Shown here one piece after another: positions 54,247-64,000 of a stretch of DNA of 64,000 bases. Made by a program: the position numbers and the translations under genes. The first letter of the stretch is position 1; each line of letters starts with the position of its first letter. The notes below the pieces were generated by a model, which was not told the DNA's origin, made no database searches, and saw only the letters and a program-made list of their open reading frames with translations. The stretch is taken from positions 20,222 through 84,221 of the forward strand of contig JARKIF010000138.1 in assembly GCA_029378245.1 (NCBI GenBank), in the 5' to 3' direction. Source of the DNA: Roridomyces roridus (lineage: Eukaryota > Basidiomycota > Agaricomycetes > Agaricales > Mycenaceae).

Positions 54247-57029
54247 ATGTTGGGGAGCGCCCTCAACTTTCCTGCCCACGACGCCCGCGAGCCAAGAGAC
54301 CCCGGCGACAGTGAGCCTCCCGCAAAGAGGCCTCGAAATGCAGGGAACGCAGAGCCAGCGGATCGAAGAAAACTATCGTGCAGAGAGTGCCGGAGGTCAG
54401 AGCCGTTGTCCTTGCTCGTTCCGTCCTCACCGACGTCTCTAGATTGAAGCTGAAGGTCTGCCGAAGCTTTGTCCCATTACATTCCGTCTTGACGCGTTCT
54501 CCAGTGTGATCGCGTGTTTCCGTGCCAGGTCAGTCGTTCTCCTCCGTGCATTGGTCGTCCTGACGTGCTGCTAGAGCTGCTGCAAGCGCGGCTGTGCAGA
54601 AATATGTCCAGAAGGTGACAATCGTCGGATGCCGTTAACACTATGCTCATTGCCCTACTATAGGCGCCCTCCAAAGTGGTCGCGGCTCTCGCTTCATTCT
54701 CGCCAATACCGAGCAACTCCACGAAAAGATCGCTCAGCTCAGCGATCGCGTCCGGCAGCTCGAGGAGGGCCTGGAATCGGTCCAGGCCGAGCACCCTTTG
54801 CTCGCAACCGACCTGCGTCGTATCAAGACCTCGCAGGAACTATACGTGCCGGCCAATAGTGCTTTGACCTCATCTGACCCATCGGCGCCTCTTGTCGCGC
54901 CTGATATACTCCAACTCAGCGTGACTTTTCCGTTTCCGTGGACTATGGATCTCAAGATTCGCCAAAGAATTCGTGACGCGCTCCCTCCGCGCGCTGAAGC
55001 CCAGGCACTGTGTGAAGAGGCTCGCCGGAATGCCCTTTGGCAGCACGTCTTCTCCTTGCATTTTCGCCGTAGAAACTAACGCCTTCCTTAGACATAACCT
55101 CGACCCCTCTCGAACCTTTATCGACTTGCTCATCCACAGCGTCTACACGACTCCCATCACAGAACTGTCTCCCCGTCGTCTGGCGCTCCTCCTCATGGTT
55201 CTCTCCATCGGCTCCCTGGTAGATCTATCTCGTCCGCTCGGGTCTCTCCACGGCGAAGCATATCACCATCTTGCACGCGCTGCTGTCTGCGAAATTCCTC
55301 TCATGGAGGAACCGGACTTTGACGAGCTTCACTGTCTCTTTTTCATGATTTGGTACCACCTCGTCTTCTCCGACAACCGCAAAGCCGTCGGCTACGCGTG
55401 GAACCTGATGGGTTTTGTTGCAAAACTAGCTCAAGGGGTGCGTCTTCATTCAAAGAAGTTGCTGCCATTACTGAACTTTGTTCTCAGCTCGGGCTTCGTG
55501 GGTATCTTTCCCTTGCGCTCGATCATTACTTGAGATGAGCTTGCTAGATCGAGACGGATCCCGCCTCAAGGTGATCCCTGAAGAGTATGAACGACGGCGG
55601 GCGATTTTTTGGGTTAGTCTAAACGGACATCTATACCAATGATATCTTACAAGGGAACAGGAACTGCTCAACTTGGATTGCCGCATGGTAGGCGCCAGTA
55701 CTCTGAGCCCGATATCGTATTCATCGTCCCTCAGAGCCTGTCGCTGGGCCGTCCGCCCTCGCTTTCGCTCTGCCATGTTGACACCAAGCCGCCCGCATAT
55801 ACGGAGAGCACTCATGTGCCCAAGGATGAGATCATTTGTACGCCCACCCGGCTTGGCTAGTCGAGCATGATTCACATTCTTTGCAGATCACCAGTGGAAA
55901 AACACATTCTTTATCGAGTGTCTTGGACCCATCCTGGAGGCTGTTTCTGCAGTCGTGCCCCCTGATTACAAGGAGGTACTGCGGCTTGACGTACAGGCCC
56001 GGGACTTTCATGCCCCCGGGCCCTTAGCCGACAGCAATGCAACTGCGCGCTTCCTTGTTATGCAGCGCGCTCTCGTGGCTTCTGGCCGGGACATCGGTAC
56101 GATCTATCCAACATTACGTTGATATTCACTCATTTGAGGTTCCTGCAGCCCTGCTACAACTTCACCGGCGTTGTTTCACCGAAGCTTTGAGTGGTACTTT
56201 CTCAGATCTGCACCATCCCTACGCGCCATCTGTGTTGGCCACATACATCAGTACCGCGTCGCTGATCGCCACCATCGAGACATTATTCGATCAGGAGCCC
56301 CAACTCAGCGCACGGTTCTTACATTTTTGGTTTAACGCCTTCTCTGCAACGGTGGGTCCTCGATCTGCTCCGAGGCTCAATGCTTATCGAGGCTAGGTAA
56401 CCTTGTCGCTTTTCGTCTCCCGCGCACCCGCGTCCTCCTTGGCCCCGTATGCCGTACAGGATCTCGACCGGGTGTGTCGCCTTTTCCGGCGCGTAGCGAC
56501 ACTATTGCCCTTCAGCGCCAAGTCTCTGGTGCGCCACCTTACTCTTTTGCCGATATACCTTGTCTGATTCGTGCATCTCAAGCCGATAATGGAGAAACTG
56601 GCAGACAAGGCGAGGAGGGCCTGTGCACAGCACTCGTCCTCTTCCACACCTGGTGCCCAACCCACACCTGCTTCCGTGTCGGGTGTGCAACTCCCGCCCG
56701 CGTTCCGTCATGCCCATCCTATTTTGGCGCGCTATGCGAACGAGATGACTTTTTCCCCTGCGGGTGCGCCGCCGCCGCCGCATGACAAGGCCGATTCGAC
56801 CGAGACGTGGCTGCCGAGTGTCTACAACTTTGCGAGCGCGGGTGTTGGGATCGACGAACGTTATCGAGTCGGCGGTGGCCGAGGTGAAGGCGGGTTAACG
56901 TTTGCGTCTGCTCAACCTACACCGTTCATACCCTCTGAGCCGCGGATCGCGGCCAACGATTCGTTCAACTTTGACCATGGAGCGCTCACCGCGGAGCTCG
57001 CGGAAACGAGCTACATGGCATGGTTCTGA
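54247..57029 (+). CDS. Zn(2)-Cys(6) fungal transcription factor, 715 aa
   Basis: Fourteen exons: 54247-54395, 54443-54455 (13 nt), 54505-54528 (24 nt), 54575-54614, 54664-55042, 55092-55437, 55488-55497 (10 nt), 55548-55612, 55661-55687, 55735-55837, 55887-56096, 56149-56351, 56397-56528 and 56583-57029. The zinc cluster CRECRRLKLKCDRVFPC plus the following Cys residues is split by three introns. A coiled coil follows (EQLHEKIAQLSDRVRQLEEG). The fungal_trans middle domain has SPRRLALLLMVLSIGSLVDL, GEAYHHLARAAVC and AQGLGLHRDGSRL. The 55043-55091 intron needs a GC donor. This is a nuclear regulator; target genes are unknown. Confidence 0.9.
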
Positions 57030-57336
57030 TCCCGTACTGCTGTCTTACATACCTCGGCTTTGCTTTTCGTCCGTGCTCTGTTTCGGTTTCTTTTCGTCGT
57101 ACGCGCCCTTTTTCTTGGATCTCCTGTTCTTCACGCACTCCCTCCCTCCTGCATTTGTAAAACTTTGTATAAAGGCATTTTCATCTTACTACACGTACCA
57201 TACATACTCCTTTTTTCCGATTCGATTAATTGTTGTACTTGGAAGACCTCCTTGTTGTGAACGTGCTGGTGACTGATGGAATTGGGACATAGCGATTGTG
57301 AACAACAACAGATTTACACGATTCCCTTCAAAAGTT
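57030..57336. other. Convergent intergenic region
   Basis: This is the 3' flank of the transcription-factor gene and of the decayed gene on the other strand. Nothing else was seen. Confidence 0.5.
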
Positions 57337-59068
57337 TCAAATCTTCTCCACCTTGATCTTTTTCGTGTAACTATTCTCTTCAGTTGCGTCGTCAGCCTTG
57401 TGTTTCGTTTGGCTCCGAGTGGCCGTTGGATGAGTTGCTTCCGTCGCTTGCGTGTTGGGGGCAGTGGCTGCGCCTGAAGCAAGAATTTTGGCAAACTGTT
57501 TACTTGCGATCATGCTTCGTCGTGTACCTTTTGCACCACTGAGGCCAGAGCTTCGTCGTAGTTTGGTCTCCACAAGCTCCGCCGTCCGCTGCACCACATT
57601 CCGTTTGGCATCGGCCGCTCTTGCACTGTAGCGAAGTTCGAGAAGTAACGTGGGGACAAGACAAGAGGCGCCTCAGGAGTTCTCGGTCATGGACCATCGC
57701 CTTCAACCAGTCGACGAAAACCAGTAAGAATGGGCGGCCCATCCTGGCGAGTCACTGTTGAATTGGATAGAAATATCTCCTTCGCAATGTTTTCCACCTG
57801 CCATTCACGGTGAGTGGCAATCGACGAATGAATCCCAAGTCGGTATTATGTACCCTGTTTGAAGAACTTCGAATATTCTGTACCCAATTCTTTCTGCCCT
57901 GAGCGCGGTATTGACTGATTTGTTTCGATGAAAATAACTTTGCTTTGCGAGTCTGTTGGTTTCACAAACTGGAAATGCGACGTCAAACCACCATCACATC
58001 GGAGCAACGGAGAAAAGAGTCTCACCCACACCTTGCTCACGATTGCTTTCATGTCTACGTTCTCCGAATGACAGGATACAGCACCAGGACCTTCACCGGA
58101 TTCGATGGTCATGCGGCCGCTGTTGCTCCACAAAATGTAGTACGGTTCCGAGAAAAGTTTGCGACCAAGATACCATGCCTTAATAGGCAGGAACGGGACA
58201 TTTTTGGATGATTTCAGGTTGGAGGTCGGGCGCGCTGCATCTTGCGCTTGTTTCTGAGAGAGAGTTCATCCTTTTCATGGAGCAGATCAAGAAAACATAC
58301 CCTAGCCTTCATGCGGTCCTTGACCCCCTGAGCCACCCCGACTAAATCGAACCCGACTAAATCGAACCCGACTAAATCGTACTTGGGTGTATCATTTCGT
58401 ACTTGGACATTGGCTGTATCCCAGATGGTCTCCGTCACAAGTGGCCTACGTAGGGCATCAATACGGACGCGTATCGGCCTCGAAAGCAACTCACCGACAC
58501 TTGGATACGTTACCTTTACCTCTGGCTATGAACCATTGGACAAAGGACCTATAGCGTGTTGCAGACCACTCCCGATGGTGCGAGTCGAACCGTAGAATCC
58601 ACGTCTGTTCAGCTCCGCCCTGTCTGAATCGTCAACTGGACCAGCGGAAGCTGCTGCGCTGTGAGCTCGTCTGGGTCGGAGTACTATGTCGAGTTAATTT
58701 GGTCGTAGAAGTGGAGAGAGGAGTTATGAACAGTTATCGACTGCACGTCGCGCGAAACATCGAGGGTCTCAACGGGCGCGTTGGAACGGATAGTGAGGGT
58801 CAGAGGAGCAGTGGATTCGTCCCAGGTCAAGCGGCACGGTTCTTGGATAAGCTTTTCGCCGTGAAACCAAGCTCTGAGTGGAAGAAGGCGCGCGTCCGGC
58901 AGCTTGGCATGAGTGGATTACTAGAACCGCTGCTGCCTCGTCGGCGCTGACTTACAGCTGGTGCGGAGTGGGGTTTAGAGGCCTTAATGTCACCACCAAG
59001 AGCGAGAACGGCATTCTCCAGGCTTTGGAGGCGTCGGAGTATCTCAGGCTGAGACTCTGAGGAGACAT
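57337..59068 (-). pseudogene. ULP2 N-domain paralog 1, two-domain, no protease, frameshifted
   Basis: From the ATG at 59068 the layout has four parts. First is a short coiled coil (PEILRRLQSLENAVLALGG). Domain 1 runs from LRAWFHGEKLIQEPCRLTW to a second part TWILRFDSHHREWSATRY. A linker RRPLVTETIWDTAN and VAQGVKDRMKAR follows. Domain 2 runs PFLPIKAWYLGRKLFSEPYY, FVKPTDSQSKVIFIE and GGKHCEGDISIQF. Domain 2 matches residues ~285-450 of the ULP2-like protease, including the DRMKAR splice position. The C-terminal tail has KKIKVE. Lesions relative to its twin: a missing base just after the ATG, extra bases near 58610 and a lost T in the codons for YLVF. It is therefore probably non-functional. Confidence 0.75.
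58336..58379 (+). repeat. Three tandem 15-bp repeats inside paralog 1
   Basis: The unit cccgactaaatcgaa occurs three times in a row, the last with one change. The repeat keeps the minus-strand frame (DLVGF units) and is absent from paralog 2. Confidence 0.85.
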
Positions 59069-59263
59069 GGAGGTTGAGATCAAAACGCGATACAGACACA
59101 AACAGACGCGCCGCGTGAGTAACGACTTTCGAATGTATCAAGTATCAAGTATTTCATACTCTACCAACGAAATTCGAGTGATTCTACACGTGTAACACGG
59201 CTGGGGCGGAAGAACAGACGCAGAAGGGGTAACGCCGGAAAGAGGTTGACCGCGCCACGATTT

Positions 59264-60942
59264 CTAAGTCTCCTCCACCTTGATCTTTTTGCTGCAACCA
59301 CTCTCTTCAGTTGCGTCGTCGTCAGCCTTGCGTTTCGTCTGGCTTCGAGTAGCCGTTGGTGTAGTTGCGTCTAAAGTAAGAGCTTTTGGTAAACGATGTG
59401 TCGGATGATGCTTCGTCGTACCTCTGGTACCGTCGACGGCAAAACCTCGTCGTAGTTTGGTCTCCACACGCTCTGTTATCAACGGAATCACATCCCACTT
59501 CGCGTTTCCCGCTAAACCACTGAAACGAGGTTCGAAAAGCAACGTGGGGAAAGACAAGGCGTACCCCAGGACTTGCCGGTGGTCAACATTGCACTTGAGC
59601 CAGTCCACGAAAACCAAGTAAGAATACGGGCTCCAGTTTGATGAGTCGCTGTCAAATTGGATGGCAATATCCCCTTCGCAGAGCTTTCCACCTGCCATTC
59701 ACGGTGAGTGGCAGTCAATGGATGATTCCAAGTCGTTCGGGTACCTTGCTTGAAGAACTTGGAATATTCTGCACCCAGCTCTTTCTGCCCTGAGCGCGGT
59801 ATGGACTCATTTGTTTCAAAGAAAACAGACTTGTTTTGCGAGTCTGCTGGATTCACAAACTGGAAATGCGACGTCAGACCACCATCACATCGGGAGCAAC
59901 GGAGAAAAGAGTCTCACCCACACCTTGCTCACGATTGTTTTCATGTCTACGTTCTCCGAATGACGAGGTGGAGCACCAGGAGCTTCACCGGATCTGATGG
60001 AAAGGCGGCCACTGTGAAGCCACACAAGATGATAGGGTTCCTCGAAAAGTTTGCGACCGAGATACCATGCCTTGATAGGAAGGAACGGGACAACTTTGGA
60101 TGGCCGCAGATCAGACGCTACGCGTGTAGAATCTTGCGTTTGTTTCTAAGAGAACGTTTATATTCCTTTACATATGGCCAGTTCAAGAAAAGCATACCCT
60201 AGCCTTCATGCGGCACTTGATTGCGTGGCTCTGGCTCGCTAGATCAAGCTTGGCAACGTGGGATTTACCATGCTGTGCTCGGTTGGCTGCATCCCAGATG
60301 GTCTCAGCCTCGAGTGGCCTACGTGTGTGTATTAGCAGCATGAACGCGTAACCGCCGAGAAAGCCACACACCGACACTGGGATACAATAGCGTTGCCTCT
60401 TGCGATGAACCATTGCACGAATGATCGATACCGAGTTGCAGACCACTCAATGTGGCGCGAGTCAAACTGCAGAATCCATGTCTGTTCAGGTCCGTGCCGA
60501 GTCGTAAGTTGGACCAGCGGAAGCTGTTGCACTGTGAGCTCCTCTGGCTCAGAGAACTATTTCAAAATTTGATTGGTCGTAGAAATCGAGAGAAGAAGTA
60601 TACGAACAGTTATTGACTGCACGTCGCGCGAAACATCGACTCGGGTCTTAACAGGCGCGCTGGAACGGATAGTGAGGGTCAGAGGAGCAGTGGATTCATC
60701 CCAGGTCAAGTGGCACGGCTCTTGAATAAGTTAGGCGCCGTGAAACCAGGCTCTCAGTGGAAGAAGTCGCGCCTCCGGGAGCTTGGTATGAAACTGAGTA
60801 GGAACGTCTCCCTGCACTCTTCGAGACTTACAACTGGTGCGGACTGCGAGTTTGAGGCCTTAATGTCGCCACGAGCGAGGACAACATTCTCCAGGCGTTG
60901 GAGGCGTCGGAGTATCTCAGTGTGCGGCTCTGAGGATGACAT
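59264..60942 (-). pseudogene. ULP2 N-domain paralog 2, two-domain, with a nonsense codon
   Basis: A tandem duplicate of the previous gene, on the same strand with the same layout. The start MSSSEPHTEILRRLQRLEN is in frame. Domain 1 (LRAWFHG) meets a TAA where paralog 1 has the Lys of GEKL. It continues TWILQFDSRHIEWSATRY and YRSFVQWFIARG. The linker is RRPLEAETIWDAAN, and domain 2 has FETNESIPRSGQ, GDIAIQFDSDSSNW, YSYLVFVDWLKCNVDHRQVL and AGNAKWDVIPLITERVETKL. The tail is a basic KKIKVEE. Domain 2 is fully open here, unlike paralog 1. If the first exons are skipped, a one-domain protein could still be made. Confidence 0.75.
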
Positions 60943-61010
60943 GGAGGTTGAGCTCGAGATCAAAACACGACACAGACCCAAACAGACGCGTCGCGTGAGC
61001 AATATGGTCT

Positions 61011-62011
61011 CCAATATCGCCTCGGTTCACAAACGTGTATCATTTTCTACTCTACCGGGATCTTTCGATACATATAGTGCGCCTGGTAGTGGGGAGACCA
61101 GACACGGAAGGGGGTGACGCAGGATTGACCACACCACTACTTCATCATCGTACAAGACGCTCCGCCTACGCGCTGGTCCTCGCGGTCCAAGACGCAGCTC
61201 TATCCGAGTCAGTCCTAGGCGCAGAATTACCGGTGGTCGATTCGCCTGGGGATGTGGCGGCCAGACGCTCGCAACAGTCTGTACATACCACGAAGGCGCG
61301 ACTGACGGCAAGGAATGGGGTTTTCTGAATTCATGATCAGACACGGCGCTCGGCCCACCCTGCAGGCCTTCGCGTTGACTGGGCGTTGAGCGTGTCGTGC
61401 TCTTGCAACTGAAGCGGTAATATATGGTATCAAACACTGAGAAGACCGGTGCTGGTAGAAACAGTTGATTACTCATGCAAAAGAAATGGACGGGCAAGTA
61501 GAAGAAAAACCGACACAAAGGGGTACAAATGAGCACATTACACTTTGAAATTGGAAGCAAATCAGCCAAGGACGAGATATGAGAAACGGCTACTGACGAA
61601 TGGGGTATAGGCGAGCTCGTGGACCCACGTAGAAGTTGTAGCGAGAACAATATATTATCTAGAGAAATGCGAGTCAGACAACGAGAGATAGGGAAAGCGG
61701 AATGACCAACATGGGGTATACACGGGCAGGATGCAGGACGCAAGGTCTTGGAAGTTGGAAGCGATCTGTGAATGGGCGGCGTCAATTGCCAAAAGGATGC
61801 GGGGCGAGAATCACTCACCCGAAGGGCTACTACTGGCTAAGGAACGTCTTGAGAGCAGGATCTGAATGGGCGGGTCAGCCGCTGGCTCAGCGCACACGCG
61901 TCAAGGACGGACACTAACCGGGGATGGGATCTTGCGGCATGATGCTGAAGAGGTGTGGCTAAAGGGGAGGTGGTGATTGGAAGAAACCAGGCAAAATGTT
62001 GGCGTAGAATT
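61011..62011. other. Possible small minus-strand gene starting at 61940; otherwise unassigned
   Basis: An ATG at 61940 on the minus strand opens MPQDPIPD. Plausible splices then give PALKTFLSQIASNFQDLASC, ILPVYTP and NILFSLQLLRGSTSSPIP. I could not complete or recognise a protein. The long minus frame 61027-61818 has Pro/Ser/Arg-rich composition, crosses these introns, and is not taken as a gene. Confidence 0.3.
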
Positions 62012-62122
62012 GTGGTCGTGTAGCCTCGAATCCAGCCTGTCGTATGCATCGAAAGTTTCACTGTCGATTGCAAGTCGATTGACACTCTTCATAGACAGAC
62101 CGGCTCCGGTCTAGTGGTCGTG
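62012..62122 (-). mobile_element. Minute inverted-repeat element, copy 2 (93 bp) with 9-bp target duplications
   Basis: The element spans 62021-62113 between exact copies of gtggtcgtg at 62012-62020 and 62114-62122. On the minus strand it starts TAGACCGG, and the first 26 bases match copy 1 at all but one position. It ends ATTCGAGGCTA. The interior is longer and unrelated to that of copy 1. The mirror unit AGACCGG-NN-CCGGTCT keeps its pairing while its two centre bases differ. It lies about 155 bp upstream of PIG-U. Confidence 0.8.
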
Positions 62123-62276
62123 TTTTGCCGTGGAACGGAGGGCCTCGAGCTCCAATATTCGCGTACTCTTCATCTTGAAATAAAACAGAGACCTGAGGAG
62201 CGAGGCGTTCAATGGGCGCGACTGGATGATGGTAGCTGCCAAAGACCGCCATCATTCGCGTCCCGTTCAGATCACC

Positions 62277-63967
62277 ATGAAGTCCCTGGTCGATACCGGC
62301 GCCTCTTTCCTGCTCTCGTGGTCGGCCGACTCCTGCTGGCCTTGACCAACGCGTCCGACGTCCTCAAGCACAACCATCAACTTTCAACACCCTTGACATC
62401 ATACCTCAACTGTGCGCTGTCTCTGCCATGCTCGTCCGTTGTGCGCTCACGGCGACCCAGTGCAGGAGGGCATCTACCTATTCAAAAATGGGATTGACCC
62501 ATACTCTGGCGGCGTCTTCCGACAGGTACGGTGCGCCTGACACGTCTATACTGTGGATTAACAGCCATCTAGTCCCCACTCTTCCTTGCCCTGTTCACTA
62601 CGGTGCTCCCGACGTCTAGAATAGCGTGTTCTTTAATATGGACCATCTCTGATGCGATTGGCGCGTGGGCTCTGGTGCAACTGTGGAGCGCGTCAAAGGG
62701 TCGCGCAAACCTCCCGAGACGGCTTGATTGCTGCGGCGTGCGTGTGCTGTCTTTTCTGCGCGATAATATCTGACTGTAGCTTCCAGATATCTTTTGAATC
62801 CTTACCTGTTCTTGCCCACATTAGCCCTCTCAACATCGACATTTGAAAACACCCTTGCTCTTCTTTCTCTATTTGCAGCTCGAGGTAACTTTCCTCGATC
62901 CTCTTAGCCCTTGTTTTCTGACGGTCCAACCAGGCCATGCCTCGCCTTCACTGCTAGCGGCAGCTATCCTGCTACAACTGTCCTTGAGCTCTGTCGTGTT
63001 GCTAGCGCCATTGGTATTGCTGCTTGCCAGCAGCCCTGTATCCCAGCTAGCCTCACCTCGAGCATTCTCTGGGAACGTCAAGATAATAATACCTCTGCTG
63101 GTGGAATTCCTGGTGTATACCAGCGTGCTCACGCTGGTTTCTGCCTTGGTTTCCGGGGGCTGGGCGTGGATTCCTCAGACATGGGGCGCAATGTCAGTCG
63201 CCTCGTGTCTCGTCAACATACCACTCAATTGCTTTCTAGTCTCACTTTACCAGATTTGACGCCCAATGTTGGGCTCTGGTGGTATTTCTTCACTGAAATG
63301 TTCGACCACTTCCGACCTTTCTTCCTCATGGTGTTCTCCGTACGTGTTGTCCACCCTTCTGCCCCCTTTCTGATACCGAATAGATCCATCCTCATCTACA
63401 TCGCCCCGGTCTGCATCAAATTCCAGTACGCTGCATCTTGTCTTCCTCGCACAAAGTCTTACTCGAAATAGATACGATTACCTCTACGCAGCATTCATCC
63501 TGCTCGGAGTGCTAGGCACCTTCAAGTCATATCCGACCATGGCCGACCCTGGTCTGTTCCTTAGCATGATCGCCCTATTCCCCGAAATATACCCATGTGA
63601 ACGACCTTCTTCCTCGCTTCAAACATAGCACTCACCGCTGGCCGTAGATCTGAGATACCCCATCGTCACAACCCTGCTGCATCTACACGCCGCGTTGTTA
63701 ATGCCTCTTTTCCACCATTTGTGGCTCAACCAGGGGACGGGCAACGCCAACTTCTTCTACGCCTCCACCTTGGTATTCGCCTGTGCGAATGGGGCGGCGT
63801 TGACGGACTGCGTATGGGCGGGGCTCCGGATAGCTATTGGTCCACCACAAGAGGGCTTTTCTGTTGTACAGAATAACGGATTGGATCTATTCACACCCAC
63901 GTGTATATATAGTAATATAGACATTTGCGATACAAACGAGTGTCAATGTGCCAGGGAAATCAGGTGA
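62277..63967 (+). CDS. GPI transamidase subunit PIG-U (Cdc91/Gab1), with frame problems
   Basis: A multi-helix membrane protein in about nine exons. Signatures are RLLLALTNASDVLKHNHQLS, GIYLFKNGIDPYSGGVFRQ, SDAIGAWALVQLW, AYLLNPYLFLPTLALST, LTPNVGLWWYFFTEMFDHFR and FFLMVFS. LFPEIYPYLRYPIV and NANFFYASTLVFACANGAAL follow near the end. PIG-U helps recognise the GPI signal in the ER membrane complex. The ATG at 62277 is not in frame with the first conserved helix. One extra G in the run 62698-62700 separates ALVQLWSASK from SRDGLIAA. The splice near 63342-63385 also leaves a one-base mismatch. These may be sequence errors or a decaying gene. Stop TGA at 63965. Confidence 0.8.
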
Positions 63968-64000
63968 GTACGGGTTAACTTCGAACGTTTAACTTCGAGC

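Larger units (their letters stand above)
57300..61010. repeat. Tandem duplication of about 1.75 kb (paralogs 1 and 2 with 5' flanks)
   Basis: The units are about 57300-59120 and 59250-61010. Matching blocks run in the same order through exons, introns and the 5' flank, for example gcacgtcgcgcgaaacatcg at 58743 and 60616. Divergence is visible in every block, so the duplication is not recent. Confidence 0.85.

Noticed and set aside
61027..61818. 263-residue open frame on the minus strand
   Set aside because: The composition is dominated by Ser, Pro, Arg and Leu with no conserved pattern. It overlaps likely introns of another small gene and the 5' flank of the duplicated unit.
1..64000. CRISPR arrays, rRNA and tRNA genes
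   Set aside because: No regularly spaced repeats, rRNA segments or complete tRNA cloverleafs were seen on reading. A dedicated tRNA scan was not possible.

Overview
The window is nuclear DNA from a filamentous basidiomycete, most likely an agaricomycete. The evidence is dense genes split by many introns of about 45-60 bp, micro-exons of 10-27 nt, and a Plavaka-type transposon with its usual cargo. A RepHel Helitron and several uncharacterised families that I know from mushroom genomes point the same way. I see no rRNA, tRNA or CRISPR array.

Left third (1-25.8 kb): mostly ordinary housekeeping genes. In order they are a partial unknown gene, a single-pass membrane protein, a flavin monooxygenase, a mitochondrial membrane protein, a conserved fungal protein of unknown function, a nucleobase permease divergent from dihydrofolate synthase (FOL3), a ULP2-like SUMO protease, the tRNA-splicing endonuclease subunit SEN15, a second single-pass membrane protein paralogous to the first, and carnitine acetyltransferase CAT2 with mitochondrial and peroxisomal signals.

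Middle (25.4-46.7 kb): a local segmental duplication later broken up by transposons. The unit is [CAT2 3' end - orphan gene - PEBP-like secreted protein gene]. Unit 1 is CAT2, a decayed orphan copy A and an intact PEBP gene. Unit 2 is a CAT2 relic, an intact orphan copy B, a Helitron of about 7.5 kb, and a second PEBP gene cut in two by a 7.9-kb Plavaka/CACTA-like element with matching terminal repeats and a 3-bp target duplication. A third CAT2 relic may follow. Both transposons look structurally complete, with long open coding frames.

Right third (47-64 kb): an RlpA-like secreted protein, the F-BAR/C1/SH3 protein BZZ1 (21 exons), the CCR4-NOT deadenylase POP2, and a Zn2Cys6 transcription factor. 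Two tandem decayed genes follow that carry the non-catalytic N-terminal domain of the ULP2-like protease in duplicate, and the window ends with the GPI-transamidase subunit PIG-U.

Most notable: a minute inverted-repeat element (71 and 93 bp, exact 9-bp target duplications) near both ends of the window; the ULP2 N-domain family; the duplicated and transposon-split PEBP array; unusually frequent GC-AG introns (7 of about 120 modelled); and single-base frame breaks in three otherwise sound genes, which suggest assembly errors. Gene models were built by eye from splice signals and reading-frame continuity, so exon ends are proposals.
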